A stretch of 47,176 nt of DNA from Alcanivorax sp. Its GTDB lineage: Bacteria > Pseudomonadota > Gammaproteobacteria > Pseudomonadales > Alcanivoracaceae. Location of the stretch: contig NZ_NVWY01000003.1 of assembly GCF_002733835.1 (NCBI RefSeq), positions 145,559-192,734 on the forward strand, written 5' to 3'. A model generated the notes under the pieces. That model was not told the origin of the DNA, ran no database searches, and was given only the letters and a program-made list of their open reading frames with translations. Each line of letters starts with the position of its first letter. The stretch's first letter is position 1. A program made the translations under genes and the position numbers. Shown here piece by piece: positions 1 through 7,721 of this stretch.

Positions 1-235
1 CCACAGCCACCAGCAACAGAATTTTCAACAGCACGTCGATAAAGCTGGTCATGAACTTTTGCAGGGTGTCGTCCACCGCCTTGTGGCCCAGCACCCGGTT
101 CATGCCCTTGATCACCCGCTTGATGACCCAGAAGCCGACCACCAGCGTAACCACCGCCAGCACCACCTTCGGCAGATAGGCCATACTCAGCTCGATTGCC
201 TTGTCCAGATACGGCTGGATTTGCTCCATATCCAT
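1..235 (-). CDS. MscS-family mechanosensitive channel, 5' part only
   Basis: The gene runs off the left edge, so only the first 78 or so residues are visible. They start MDMEQIQPYLDKAI, followed by a hydrophobic helix (about residues 20-40) and a second hydrophobic segment near residue 68 onward. The segment between them (VGFWVIKRVIKGMNRVLGHK) is typical of the N-terminal region and TM2 of small MscS proteins, which open under membrane tension to release solutes. The pore helix and beta domain lie outside the window. A second in-frame ATG two codons downstream (229) is possible. The call rests on the N-terminus alone. Confidence 0.75.
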   Translation of the reverse strand, partial: MDMEQIQPYLDKAIELSMAYLPKVVLAVVTLVVGFWVIKRVIKGMNRVLGHKAVDDTLQKFMTSFIDVLLKILLLVAV

Positions 236-412
236 GATTCCCTTCCTTAGTGAGTTATGTAGACCGTTAAAATACCACCAAGACGTCAGCCGCAAACCGT
301 CACTACGTCAGAATTTGCCAATATTTACCCTTGCCCCATTGCCCGCAGGGGAATGAATCCCCCGGCGGATTAACGCTATACTACGGGCTCATTTTCCACC
401 GCACAGACAGCC

Positions 413-1054
413 ATGAAATACGCCATCCTGCCGGTCACCCAGTTTCAGCAGAACTGCTCTTTCCTGAAGTGCGAAGCCACCGACAAGGTCGCCATCGTCG
501 ACCCGGGCGGCGACCTGAACCAGATACTGGCAACCCTGAAGCAGGTGGGCGGCACCCCGGAGAAGATCCTGGTGACCCACGCCCATCTGGACCATGTGGG
601 CGCCGTGGCCGAGCTGGCCGAAACTTTGGGGCTGCCCATTGAAGGCCCGCACCGGGATGACCAGTTCTGGATCGACATGCTGCCCCAGCAAGCGCAGATG
701 ATGGGCTTTGCCCCTTCGCCACCGTTCACCCCGAACCGCTGGCTGGAAGGCGGCGACACCGTCACGGTGGGCAGCACCCAGCTGGAAGTACGCCACTGCC
801 CCGGCCATACCCCCGGCCACGTCGTGTTCTATCAGCGTGAAAGCAAACTGGCCGTGGTCGGTGATGTGCTGTTCAACGGTTCTATTGGTCGTACCGATTT
901 CCCCAAGGGGGATTTCGACACCCTGATCACCGCCATCAAGGAACAGCTGCTGACCCTGGATGACGACGTCGCCTTTATTCCCGGGCACGGGCCCATGTCC
1001 ACCATCGGCCACGAACGCACCCACAACCCCTTTGTTTCAGGCAAGCACGGATAG
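413..1054 (+). CDS. Metallo-beta-lactamase-fold hydrolase, glyoxalase II/YcbL-like
   Basis: 213 residues. The zinc signature THAHLDH is at residues 55-61 (H56, H58, D60, H61), followed by the downstream metal histidine in CPGHTPGH, the bridging aspartate in VGDVLFNGSIGRTDFP and the last histidine in FIPGHGP. This is the complete dinuclear zinc set of the family. The short length, without the extra C-terminal helical domain of classical GloB, fits YcbL-type enzymes, which hydrolyse thioesters such as S-D-lactoylglutathione. The physiological substrate is not established. The next gene starts 3 bases after the stop, so the two are probably co-transcribed. Confidence 0.85.
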   Translation: MKYAILPVTQFQQNCSFLKCEATDKVAIVDPGGDLNQILATLKQVGGTPEKILVTHAHLDHVGAVAELAETLGLPIEGPHRDDQFWIDMLPQQAQMMGFAPSPPFTPNRWLEGGDTVTVGSTQLEVRHCPGHTPGHVVFYQRESKLAVVGDVLFNGSIGRTDFPKGDFDTLITAIKEQLLTLDDDVAFIPGHGPMSTIGHERTHNPFVSGKHG

Positions 1055-1057
1055 AAC

Positions 1058-1591
1058 ATGGATTCAGTAGTAATGAAATGGGGACTCACCGTCGTCATCG
1101 CGATTCTGGGTTGGGCCCTGTCCATCCTGTTGCGCGGCATCACCAAGCGGCTGGGTCGCCGCCGCAATTACTCCCGCGCCCGTATCTTCCAGACAGCGGT
1201 GGTCATCAACAGCGCCTGCCTGATTATCGGCCTGATAGCCATTGGGGTGTTGTGGGGATTGAAAGGCGACGGCCTGATGGTGTTTGCCACCTCGCTGATG
1301 GCACTGCTCGGCGTGGCCCTGTTTGCCAGCTGGTCCATGCTCAGCAACGCCACCGCCGCCATCATTCTGTTCTTCAGCGCACCCTACAGAGTGGGCGACC
1401 GCATTCGCCTGCTGGACGGCGACAACACCGTCACCGGGCAGATTCGTCACATGGGGCTGATCTTCATCACCATTCAGGATGAGCTGGGCCACCGTTACAC
1501 CCTGCCCAACAACCTGCTGCTGCAAAAAGCCGTGATCCGCCTGCGCGGCGACACCCTGCCCCGGGACCAGAAACACATGCGGGCGGATTAA
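1058..1591 (+). CDS. Small MscS-like membrane protein
   Basis: 177 residues. Hydrophobic helices lie at about residues 6-25, 45-67 and 71-105. Next comes APYRVGDRIRLLDGDNTVTG, which matches the start of the MscS beta domain just after the pore helix, and later LPNNLLLQKAVIR, which also fits that domain. The protein ends early and lacks the alpha/beta C-terminal domain, so it is a minimal MscS-type protein. Channel activity is inferred. It begins 3 bases after the hydrolase gene. Another MscS-type gene on the opposite strand ends the left side of the window, so two such genes flank one hydrolase. Confidence 0.7.
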   Translation: MDSVVMKWGLTVVIAILGWALSILLRGITKRLGRRRNYSRARIFQTAVVINSACLIIGLIAIGVLWGLKGDGLMVFATSLMALLGVALFASWSMLSNATAAIILFFSAPYRVGDRIRLLDGDNTVTGQIRHMGLIFITIQDELGHRYTLPNNLLLQKAVIRLRGDTLPRDQKHMRAD

Positions 1592-1666
1592 CGGTCACAA
1601 TGCTCGGCCCGTGCTCCCTTTGGACCGCACGGCACAGAACATTCTCGCTGCGTTCCATTCGCCCCC

Positions 1667-1806
1667 TGTAGGAGTTCCCTTCCAGGGGACGAACCGAGCG
1701 CAGCGAGGCGGCAAGCGCCCAGGTTCCACCCTCGGCAGACAGGCTTGAAGTTGGTAAGAAGATGGATCGTACTGCGAACGCTGTGCGGTTCGCACCCTGG
1801 AAGGCG
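1667..1806. repeat. REPIN-like element, degenerate
   Basis: It begins TGTAGGAGTTCCCTTCCAGG and continues into GGGACGAACC. A partial inverted partner, GGTTCGCACCCTGGAAGG, lies near 1788-1805. The left arm matches the copy at 12302-12466 almost exactly. The right terminal CTCCTACA is missing, so this copy looks decayed. Confidence 0.6.
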
Positions 1807-1846
1807 TTTATTCGCTGCGCTCGGCTCTCAACAGGCTGTTGATCAT

Positions 1847-1920
1847 TGTAGGAGGCTGCTTGCAGGCGAACCGGGTTGGCCAGATCAAAGCCGGCATTCG
1901 CTTGCAAGCAAGCTCCTACA
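1847..1920. repeat. REP-like palindrome, 74 bases
   Basis: The ends are inverted repeats: TGTAGGAGGCTGCTTGCAGG on the left and a complementary stretch ending CAAGCAAGCTCCTACA on the right. It can fold into a long imperfect hairpin. It shares the TGTAGGAG/CTCCTACA termini with the other REP-like elements of the window, but its inner sequence is a different subtype. Confidence 0.7.
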
Positions 1921-1943
1921 GCAACTCCGTAGAAAACGCGTAA

Positions 1944-2627
1944 CTACATCTTGTAGCCAAAACTCAGCATGTACTGGGTGCCATCGTAGGGGAAATCCGC
2001 GATGGCATCGTTGAAGTCCATCTCTACCGTTTGTTCGCGCACCACAAATCCAAACTCGGATGTGCTACCCACGGAAAAGATCAGCCCCAGCGAGGCGTAA
2101 GCCCCATAGCCAAAACTGAAATCCCGGTCATCCCCGTTCACCACCACCGCCGTACTCAGCGGCTGGGGGTAAGGCCGATCCTGCTCCTGTTTCAGGGAGC
2201 CCATCAGCAACATGGGGCCACCGGACAAAAACAGCCGCGCTCGGTCACTGAAATTGATATCCCCGTAACCACCCAACATGGTGCCAAACAGAAACATCTC
2301 GTTGTCCACCTTGATATTCACGGTGGCGCCACCATTCACCACCCCCGAATAATTCACCGAATCGTTCTGCCAGCTGATCACCGCACCGCCCTCATAGCCG
2401 TAACGGAAACGATCGCCGCCTCCCAGAATCTTCTGCACCCCGCCGGTGAAGAACGGCAGATCATCGTAGTCCCCATCCAGCGTGGCGCCATTGGCGGTCA
2501 CCGTGGTGTCCTCATCATTCAGTTGCAGCTTGCCCGCCTGCAGGAACATGTATTGAGCATCCTGTGCCCAGGCCGGCACCGCCAGCAGCCCACCCACCAG
2601 GCTGATAATCCGCAATCCTTGTCTCAC
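1944..2627 (-). CDS. Predicted outer-membrane beta-barrel protein, unknown function
   Basis: 227 residues from a GTG start at 2627, chosen because an AGGGGA ribosome site lies a few bases upstream and because it puts a signal peptide (RQGLRIISLVGGLLAVPAWAQ) at the very N-terminus. An upstream ATG near 2691 would bury that signal. The mature part has alternating polar and hydrophobic stretches rich in Gly, Asp and aromatic residues (GGVQKILGGGDRFRYGYEGG, ISWQNDSVNYSGVVNG), typical of 8- to 10-strand barrels, and ends YMLSFGYKM. I do not recognise a named family. It stands alone, convergent with the MscS-like gene. Confidence 0.6.
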   Translation of the reverse strand: MRQGLRIISLVGGLLAVPAWAQDAQYMFLQAGKLQLNDEDTTVTANGATLDGDYDDLPFFTGGVQKILGGGDRFRYGYEGGAVISWQNDSVNYSGVVNGGATVNIKVDNEMFLFGTMLGGYGDINFSDRARLFLSGGPMLLMGSLKQEQDRPYPQPLSTAVVVNGDDRDFSFGYGAYASLGLIFSVGSTSEFGFVVREQTVEMDFNDAIADFPYDGTQYMLSFGYKM

Positions 2628-2786
2628 CGCTCTTCCCCTGCGCAACACATTGACAGCACCAGCATAGTGCAGATTTTCCACCGAGAACATGAACCGGTTA
2701 CCGCCGCTTTCAGAGTCCGGTAAAGTAGCAGCAACGGAGAATACCCGGCCCCACGGAGGGAACCGGAAACCCATAAAGGAACTGCC

Positions 2787-3119
2787 ATGCGACCCCTGCT
2801 GCTTCCCCTCATTACCGCCCTGATTGCCGCAGCCACCCTGCTCAGTGGCTGCCAGAACAATCAGGAGCCCGGCACCGCCGCACTCCCGGATGCCTGCTCC
2901 CAGCCACCGGAATCCGGCATGTGCAAAGCCGCATTCCAGCGCTATTACTACGATGCCGACAGCGGCAGCTGTCAGGCCTTTATCTGGGGCGGCTGCAAGG
3001 GTAGCGTGCCGTTTGAAACCCTGGAGGGCTGCACCCAGGCCTGTAATGCCACCGGCAGGCCGGCTCCCGCCAAGGGCGCCCCCGCCAGCACATCCGCCAC
3101 CAAAGAGGCCCAACAATGA
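2787..3119 (+). CDS. Kunitz/BPTI-domain lipoprotein, predicted serine protease inhibitor
   Basis: 110 residues. A lipoprotein signal ends in LLSGC, putting the lipidated cysteine at 22. Residues 37-86 form a complete Kunitz domain with all six cysteines (C37, C46, C62, C70, C82, C86) in BPTI order, plus the conserved FQRYYYD and FIWGGCKG segments. By family knowledge these would pair 1-6, 2-4 and 3-5. The P1 position after the second cysteine is K47, as in BPTI, predicting inhibition of trypsin-like proteases. The tail after residue 87 is Ala/Pro/Thr-rich and probably a linker. The stop overlaps the next gene's ATG by four bases, so the pair is translationally coupled. Inhibition itself is inferred. 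Confidence 0.85.
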   Translation: MRPLLLPLITALIAAATLLSGCQNNQEPGTAALPDACSQPPESGMCKAAFQRYYYDADSGSCQAFIWGGCKGSVPFETLEGCTQACNATGRPAPAKGAPASTSATKEAQQ

Positions 3120-3454
3120 GTAACACCAGCACCGCCAGCCTGGCACGTATCGTCTACGTCCTGCACCTGGTCGGCCTGATCACCGGCGGGCTCACGGCCA
3201 TCGTCGGCGTCATCATTGCCCACCTTCATGCCGGCGACGCCGCGCCACCACTGCGCGAGCACTTTCGTTTCCAGTACCGCACCTTCTGGATCGGCTTGCT
3301 GTACTGGTTCATCGCCGGCATCACCACCCTGGCCCTGATTGGCTGGCTGCTGATGGTGGTAATCACCATCTGGTGGATCGTACGCTGCGCCCGGGGCCTG
3401 ACCGCCCTGAACCGCAACCAGCCCCCCGGCAAGATCGACACCTGGGGATTCTGA
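3116..3454 (+). CDS. Small integral membrane protein, DUF4870-like
   Basis: 112 residues with hydrophobic helices at about 10-36, 58-75 and 75-95, joined by a short cytoplasmic-type segment LREHFRFQYRTFWIG. The pattern resembles the DUF4870 group of small membrane proteins of unknown function. Its ATG overlaps the stop of the Kunitz lipoprotein gene (ATGA), so the two are made together. This suggests, without proving, that they work in the same envelope process. No catalytic motif is visible. Confidence 0.65.
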   Translation: MSNTSTASLARIVYVLHLVGLITGGLTAIVGVIIAHLHAGDAAPPLREHFRFQYRTFWIGLLYWFIAGITTLALIGWLLMVVITIWWIVRCARGLTALNRNQPPGKIDTWGF

Positions 3455-3545
3455 TGCCACACCGGCCCCACTTGTCACATAAATGACACAGATGCCGGCC
3501 AGACTGGCCGGCTCGCGCCCCTCAACCCGCTCCCAAGGAGAAGTC

Positions 3546-4244
3546 ATGTTGTCCCTGCGCCTGCTTACCCTCACCCTCTGCACCCTGTTTCTGGCAGCCT
3601 GTGCCCGCAGCCCGGTAGTCCAGCTGTACGACGGCCCGGCCAAAGCCGACAGCCAGGTGCTCACCGTGAAGGTACCCAGCGAAATTGAAGTGTTCACCAT
3701 CAACGGCAAGGAAGTGGAAGGTGTGAACACCTTCTTCGCCAGCGATTTCAAGGAACTGAAACTGGCCCCCGGTCGCTATGAAATCCTCGCTTACTACAAG
3801 GAACTGTGGCAGCTGGATGCAGACAACCACGAAATCGTGAAAACCAACCCGGCCAACTTTGTCATCGACGGCAAGGGTGGCGACCAATGGCAACTGGGCT
3901 TCAACACCCCACAAGACGTGGAAGAGGCCCGCGCCATGGAAGACAGCTTCTACGGCTGGGCGGAAAACACCAAGACCGGCGAACGAGTAGACGCCAAAGA
4001 ATCCGGGCTGATCCTCAATCGCGGCTTCCTGGCCCCGATCACCGGCGAAGAAGTCACTACCGCCAGCACTAACAGCGTGGCCCCCCAGGCCGCAGCGGGT
4101 GCCGCCGCCGGCGCCACCGCTGCCAGCGCAAAAAAGAGCACCACCGTGGCCCCGGAAGCCAGCTACCTGGACACCCTGAAAGCCCAGTGGAAACAGGCCA
4201 CCGCAGAAGAACGCCGCGAATTCCTGCAATGGATTGCGGAATAA
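3546..4244 (+). CDS. DUF2057 family lipoprotein
   Basis: 232 residues from the ATG at 3546, which has the ribosome site AAGGAG five bases upstream; an in-frame ATG at 3483 has none. The signal peptide ends LFLAAC (lipidated C19), so this is a predicted envelope lipoprotein. The body contains LTVKVPSEIEVFTINGKEV and LAPGRYEILAYYKELW, which match the DUF2057 (YccT) family of unknown function. An Ala-rich low-complexity linker (about residues 175-200) precedes a C-terminal helix (LKAQWKQATAEERREFLQWI). The Ala linker is an addition to the usual short family form. A terminator-like hairpin with a T run follows at 4301-4328. Confidence 0.75.
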   Translation: MLSLRLLTLTLCTLFLAACARSPVVQLYDGPAKADSQVLTVKVPSEIEVFTINGKEVEGVNTFFASDFKELKLAPGRYEILAYYKELWQLDADNHEIVKTNPANFVIDGKGGDQWQLGFNTPQDVEEARAMEDSFYGWAENTKTGERVDAKESGLILNRGFLAPITGEEVTTASTNSVAPQAAAGAAAGATAASAKKSTTVAPEASYLDTLKAQWKQATAEERREFLQWIAE

Positions 4245-4251
4245 CGAAAAA

Positions 4252-4368
4252 CGAGTTTCGAGTTTCGAGTTTCGAGTTTCGAGTTTCGAAGAGCAGAATC
4301 CGCCCCCTCACGGGCGCAGTGGTTTTTTCTTTGATTTTCGCAACTCGAAGCTCGTAGCTCGAGACTGC
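4252..4368. repeat. Inverted heptad arrays around a terminator hairpin
   Basis: Left arm: five tandem copies of CGAGTTT at 4252-4286. Right arm: CAACTCG, AAGCTCG, TAGCTCG, AGACTGC at 4341-4368, complementary in character to the left arm. Between them a CGCCC/GGGCG stem (4301-4305 with 4312-4316) is followed by a T run (4323-4328), which would end transcription of the upstream lipoprotein gene. The genes on either side converge. Confidence 0.75.
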
Positions 4369-4376
4369 TTTTTCCC

Positions 4377-4796
4377 TCACTCCCCCTGAATGGTCGCCAC
4401 GACCCGCCGTGCACCACCGTGGTCGCGGTGCTCGCACAGATAAATGCCCTGCCAGGTCCCCAGCGCCAGCCGCCCGGCCCGGATCGGGATTGTCAGCGAC
4501 GGGCCGATAAGTACGCTCTTGATATGCGCGGGCATATCATCCGGCCCTTCCAGGGTATGTTCATAGTACGGCGCGTTCTCCGGCACCATCACATTCAGGT
4601 GTCGCTCCAGATCCCCGCGCACATCCGGGTCCGCATTTTCGTTGATGGTCAGCGAGGCGGAGGTATGCTGAATAAACAGATGCAGCAAGCCCACCTCGAT
4701 CTCCGCCAGCACCGGCAAGGCAGTTACCACCTCCCGCGTTACCAGATGGCAACCGCGCCGTTGCGCCGGCAACGTGACAATGTCCTGAAACCACAT
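4377..4796 (-). CDS. YjbQ/UPF0047 family protein
   Basis: 139 residues from the ATG at 4796, which has AAGGGG just upstream. The family signature is clear: LLHLFIQHTSASLTINEN (residues 38-55), the YEHTLEGPDDMPAHIKS segment and GTWQGIYLCEHRDHGG near the C-terminus. Three histidines of this signature line the presumed active site. E. coli YjbQ has weak thiamin-phosphate synthase activity in vitro, but the true role of the family is not known. The gene stands alone between two convergent or divergent neighbours. Confidence 0.85.
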   Translation of the reverse strand: MWFQDIVTLPAQRRGCHLVTREVVTALPVLAEIEVGLLHLFIQHTSASLTINENADPDVRGDLERHLNVMVPENAPYYEHTLEGPDDMPAHIKSVLIGPSLTIPIRAGRLALGTWQGIYLCEHRDHGGARRVVATIQGE

Positions 4797-4885
4797 CTTC
4801 GTCCCCTTTAGACCTTGGCCCCTAATGCCGAACACGGCAGACTCGACGGTCTGTATTTTTACCGCACAGCATTCAAGGGGTATGC

Positions 4886-5692
4886 ATGAAACTCAAAGGC
4901 CAGACCATTGTACTCACCGGCGCCTCCAGTGGCATCGGCGCGGAAGCGGCCAGGATCATGGCAAGAAAAGGCGCCACGCTGTGCCTGGTAGCGCGCCGGG
5001 AAGAGCAGCTTCGAGAGGTTCAGCAAACCATTCAGGAACAGGGCGGCACCGCCTTTATCTATCCCTGCGACCTCAGCGACAACACGGCCATTGAAGCCTG
5101 CGCGGCACGTATTCTTGAGGAGCACCGCCGCATTGATGCGCTGGTGAATAACGCCGCCCATTCCATTCGCCGCCCCATCGAGCAATCTTTCAACCGCCTG
5201 CACGATTACCAGCGCACCATACAGCTGAACTATATCGGCGCCGTGGCCATGACCCTGCAATTCCTGCCCCGCTTTGCGCAGCAGAGCCACGGCCATGTGG
5301 TGAATATTTCCAGCCTGTCCACGCAGATTCCCATTCCGCTGTTTTCCGCCTACCTGGCCAGCAAGAGCGCACTGGAATCCTTCACCCGCTCGCTGGAAGC
5401 GGAGATGGGCCATCAAGGTATCAGCACCACCGTGGTGTACTTCCCCATGGTGCGCACCCCCATGTCCTCGCGCACGGCCATCTATAAATACATGCCGATG
5501 ATGCACGTGGAAAAAGCGGCGGGCTGGATCGTGGAAGCCTGCGAAAAACGCCCGGCGCGTATCGCCCGCCCCATGGGCAAGCTTGGCAGCGTCCTGCTTG
5601 CCGCCGCACCGGGGCCAGTCACGCGCCTGCCGCAACCCCTGTTTCGCGGCATGGATAAAATGCTCGCCAACCGGTTAAAGAAAAAGCGTTAA
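4886..5692 (+). CDS. SDR-family oxidoreductase
   Basis: 268 residues. The cofactor motif TGASSGIG is at residues 11-18, the NAA(H) motif appears as VNNAAHS, and the catalytic Ser (NISSLS) and YLASK complete the classical SDR set. After the Rossmann domain a C-terminal extension (from about residue 205) carries a hydrophobic stretch (LGSVLLAAAPGPVTRL) and ends in a basic KKKR, a form common in SDRs acting on long-chain or membrane-held substrates. The substrate cannot be named from sequence. A heptad palindrome follows the gene. Confidence 0.8.
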   Translation: MKLKGQTIVLTGASSGIGAEAARIMARKGATLCLVARREEQLREVQQTIQEQGGTAFIYPCDLSDNTAIEACAARILEEHRRIDALVNNAAHSIRRPIEQSFNRLHDYQRTIQLNYIGAVAMTLQFLPRFAQQSHGHVVNISSLSTQIPIPLFSAYLASKSALESFTRSLEAEMGHQGISTTVVYFPMVRTPMSSRTAIYKYMPMMHVEKAAGWIVEACEKRPARIARPMGKLGSVLLAAAPGPVTRLPQPLFRGMDKMLANRLKKKR

Positions 5693-5703
5693 AGGCAGGA
5701 TCG

Positions 5704-5795
5704 AGTGACGAGAAGCAAGTCGCGAAATTCACAATAAAAAACTTCAACCCCGCTTTTTTGCCTCTCGAAACTCGCTTCTCGCAGCTCGTCACTAT
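5704..5795. repeat. Inverted heptad arrays
   Basis: Left arm units AGTGACG, AGAAGCA, AGTCGCG, AAATTCA at 5704-5731. Right arm units CCTCTCG, AAACTCG, CTTCTCG, CAGCTCG, TCACTAT at 5761-5795. The reverse complement of the right arm resembles the left arm. The 29-base loop holds A and T runs that could support termination on either strand. The flanking genes converge. Confidence 0.65.
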
Positions 5796-5799
5796 CTTT

Positions 5800-6753
5800 C
5801 TAATTCACCACGTTAATGGGCGAGCCCGCCTGCCATTGCCGAATATTTTCTACCACGCCATCCAGCACCCGCTGCCGGGATTCGCGGGTGCCCCAAGCGT
5901 TGTGCGGGGTAATCAGCAGGTTGCGGATGCCGTCGGCAAGCAACGGATGATCCGCCGGCGGCGGCTCGCTGCTGAGCACATCCAGGCCCGCGCCACCGAG
6001 CTGGCCATTGCGTAGCGCGTCCGCCAGCGCCGGTTCATCAACCAAACCACCGCGGGCGGTATTGAGCAGCAAGGCGCCGGGTTTCATCTGCGACAGAAAC
6101 GCCGCATCCACCAGCTTGTCCGTCTGCGGCGTTAACGGGCAATGCAGGCTGATCACATCCGCCGCCGGCAACAGTTCAGCCATCGGCACCCGGCCAGACT
6201 GATTCCCCGCGGCCTGAAACGATTCAGCTACCTGCACCGTCATGCCGAAGGCCTCCGCCAGGCGGGCCGCCTCACGCCCCAGATCCCCATACCCAATCAC
6301 CCCAAAGGTTTTCCCGGCCAATTCCGTCATTGGATGGTTAAGCAGGCAGAATTGGGGCGCCTGACTCCAGCACCCCGAACGCACATCCTCATGGTAGGGA
6401 ACCAGCCGGGCCGCCAGCGACAACAACAGCGCCATCGTATGCTGCGCCACCGACGCGCGGGCATAACCGGTCACATTGCACACGGTGATGCCCTGGGCGG
6501 CGGCGGCATCCAGATCCACATTATTGGTACCGGTGGCACAAATGCAGATAAGCTTGAGGGACGGGCAGGCTTTCAGCGTGGCGGCATCGAGCACCACCTT
6601 GTTGGTCACCACTACCTGGACACCGTCCAGCCGGGCCACACGCTGGTCCGGGCGGGTTTGCGGGTAGAGCGTCCACGACAACATATTGTCGAAGGCGGTG
6701 AAGTCCAGCTCGTCGGGAACCAGAGTATCGGTATCCAGAAAAACGCCTTGCAT
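5800..6753 (-). CDS. D-2-hydroxyacid dehydrogenase, NAD(P)-dependent
   Basis: 317 residues, the normal family length. The nucleotide-binding loop is GVIGYGDLG (about residues 156-164). The catalytic triad is visible in order: Arg in NTARGGLVDEPAL, Glu in SSEPPPADHPL and His in ITPHNAWGT. Enzymes of this type reduce 2-oxoacids such as hydroxypyruvate or glyoxylate, or oxidise D-glycerate; the exact substrate is undetermined. The start ATG lies 35 bases from the divergent DUF523 gene, so the two share a very short promoter region. Confidence 0.85.
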   Translation of the reverse strand: MQGVFLDTDTLVPDELDFTAFDNMLSWTLYPQTRPDQRVARLDGVQVVVTNKVVLDAATLKACPSLKLICICATGTNNVDLDAAAAQGITVCNVTGYARASVAQHTMALLLSLAARLVPYHEDVRSGCWSQAPQFCLLNHPMTELAGKTFGVIGYGDLGREAARLAEAFGMTVQVAESFQAAGNQSGRVPMAELLPAADVISLHCPLTPQTDKLVDAAFLSQMKPGALLLNTARGGLVDEPALADALRNGQLGGAGLDVLSSEPPPADHPLLADGIRNLLITPHNAWGTRESRQRVLDGVVENIRQWQAGSPINVVN

Positions 6754-6788
6754 AACCTGTCACCTTTGGGGAAGAAGGGAGACCTGCC

Positions 6789-7457
6789 ATGCTAACGGAT
6801 TTGCTGGGAAAAATGGGCTTCGACCTGCCGCAGCAGGAATGGGAAAAACCCGTTGTCGGCGTTAGCGCCTGCCTCACCGGGCAGAAAGTGCGCTACGACG
6901 GCGACCACAAACACAACGCTATTCTGGTCCACCAGCTGGGACCCTTGCTGCGCTTTCGGGAAACCTGCCCGGAGGTGGCCATTGGCTTGCCTGTGCCGCG
7001 CCCGCCCATTCAGGTGGTGCAGCTCGACGACCAACTGCGGGTACGGGGCGTGGACCAGCCCCAGCAGGATGTCACCGACGCCCTGGAAAACGTGGCTGCC
7101 ACCCTGCAACAACCGTTGAGTGGTTTTGTGCTGAAAGCCCGCTCGCCCAGTTGCGGCTACCTGAGCACCCCGGTGCATAACCCCCAGGGCCAACAGATCG
7201 GCATGGCCTCCGGCGCCTTTGCCCGCAAGCTCCACGAACTGTTCCCGCGCATTCCGCTGGCCAACGAGGAAGACCTGGAAAAACCCGCCTTCCTGCAGGC
7301 TTTCCTGCTGCACGTGTATTGCTACCACCAGTGGCACCACAACGACCACCAGGGACAATGGCTCAATCACATGCAGGCGCAAACCGAACAACTGGACGAA
7401 CCGCTACTCAGCGGCATGCGCCAGTATCTGGAAAAGCTCGGGCAGGCCATGCATTGA
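6789..7457 (+). CDS. DUF523 family protein
   Basis: 222 residues. The family hallmarks are present: VGVSACLTGQKVRYDG (residues 23-38), CPEVAIGLPVPRPPIQ and KARSPSCGYLSTP with its conserved Ser-Cys-Gly. The family has conserved cysteines, and its function is not established. After residue 165 there is a helical extension (FLLHVYCYHQWH and onward) that is not part of the core and is shorter than the DUF1722 domain fused in some relatives. A dispersed repeat cluster follows directly. Confidence 0.8.
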   Translation: MLTDLLGKMGFDLPQQEWEKPVVGVSACLTGQKVRYDGDHKHNAILVHQLGPLLRFRETCPEVAIGLPVPRPPIQVVQLDDQLRVRGVDQPQQDVTDALENVAATLQQPLSGFVLKARSPSCGYLSTPVHNPQGQQIGMASGAFARKLHELFPRIPLANEEDLEKPAFLQAFLLHVYCYHQWHHNDHQGQWLNHMQAQTEQLDEPLLSGMRQYLEKLGQAMH

Positions 7458-7465
7458 AATCAAGA

Positions 7466-7657
7466 TGTCGGGTTACGGCTTTCAGGCTCTCTGTGCCCTG
7501 GGTAAATCCGACCTACGGATAGGCATTGTGTTTTGTGGGTCGAATTAGACGAATGCCAACAGACAGATGTCGGGTTACGGCTACGCCCTAACACGACCTA
7601 CGAATAAGAATGCGAGTTTTTTGTAGGTCGGATTAGGCCGAAGGCCGTAATCCGACA
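7466..7657. repeat. Dispersed GTCGGGTTACG palindromic repeat, double copy
   Basis: Two units lie here. The first begins GTCGGGTTACGGC at 7468 and includes CTCTGTGCCCTGGGTAAA and CGACCTACG. The second begins GTCGGGTTACGGC at 7569 and ends GGCCGTAATCCGAC at 7657. Each unit folds back on itself, because its ends are inverted repeats. The same sequence recurs at 22020-22163 and 24222-24321, mostly in the opposite orientation. Confidence 0.7.
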
Positions 7658-7672
7658 TCGCACTCACAAAAA

Positions 7673-7698
7673 AACGCACGGCCCGAAGACCGTGCGTT
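7673..7698 (-). terminator. Bidirectional hairpin terminator for the monooxygenase operon
   Basis: AACGCACGG (7673-7681) pairs with CCGTGCGTT (7690-7698). An A run precedes it and a CTTTTT follows, so it can act on both strands. It lies 24 bases past the stop of the flavin monooxygenase gene. Confidence 0.85.
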
Positions 7699-7721
7699 AT
7701 CTTTTTACCAATACCGTGCTG

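Larger units (their letters stand above)
1592..1943. other. Intergenic stretch made of REP-like repeats
   Basis: No supported gene lies in these 352 bases. They carry a degenerate REPIN-like pair and a compact 74-base palindrome, listed separately, between two convergent genes. The remainder shows no promoter or RNA gene that I can recognise. Confidence 0.6.

Noticed and set aside
1944..3146. A 400-codon leftward gene reaching over the Kunitz lipoprotein
   Set aside because: The upstream part is antisense to the Kunitz gene and the real signal peptide and ribosome site begin at 2627.
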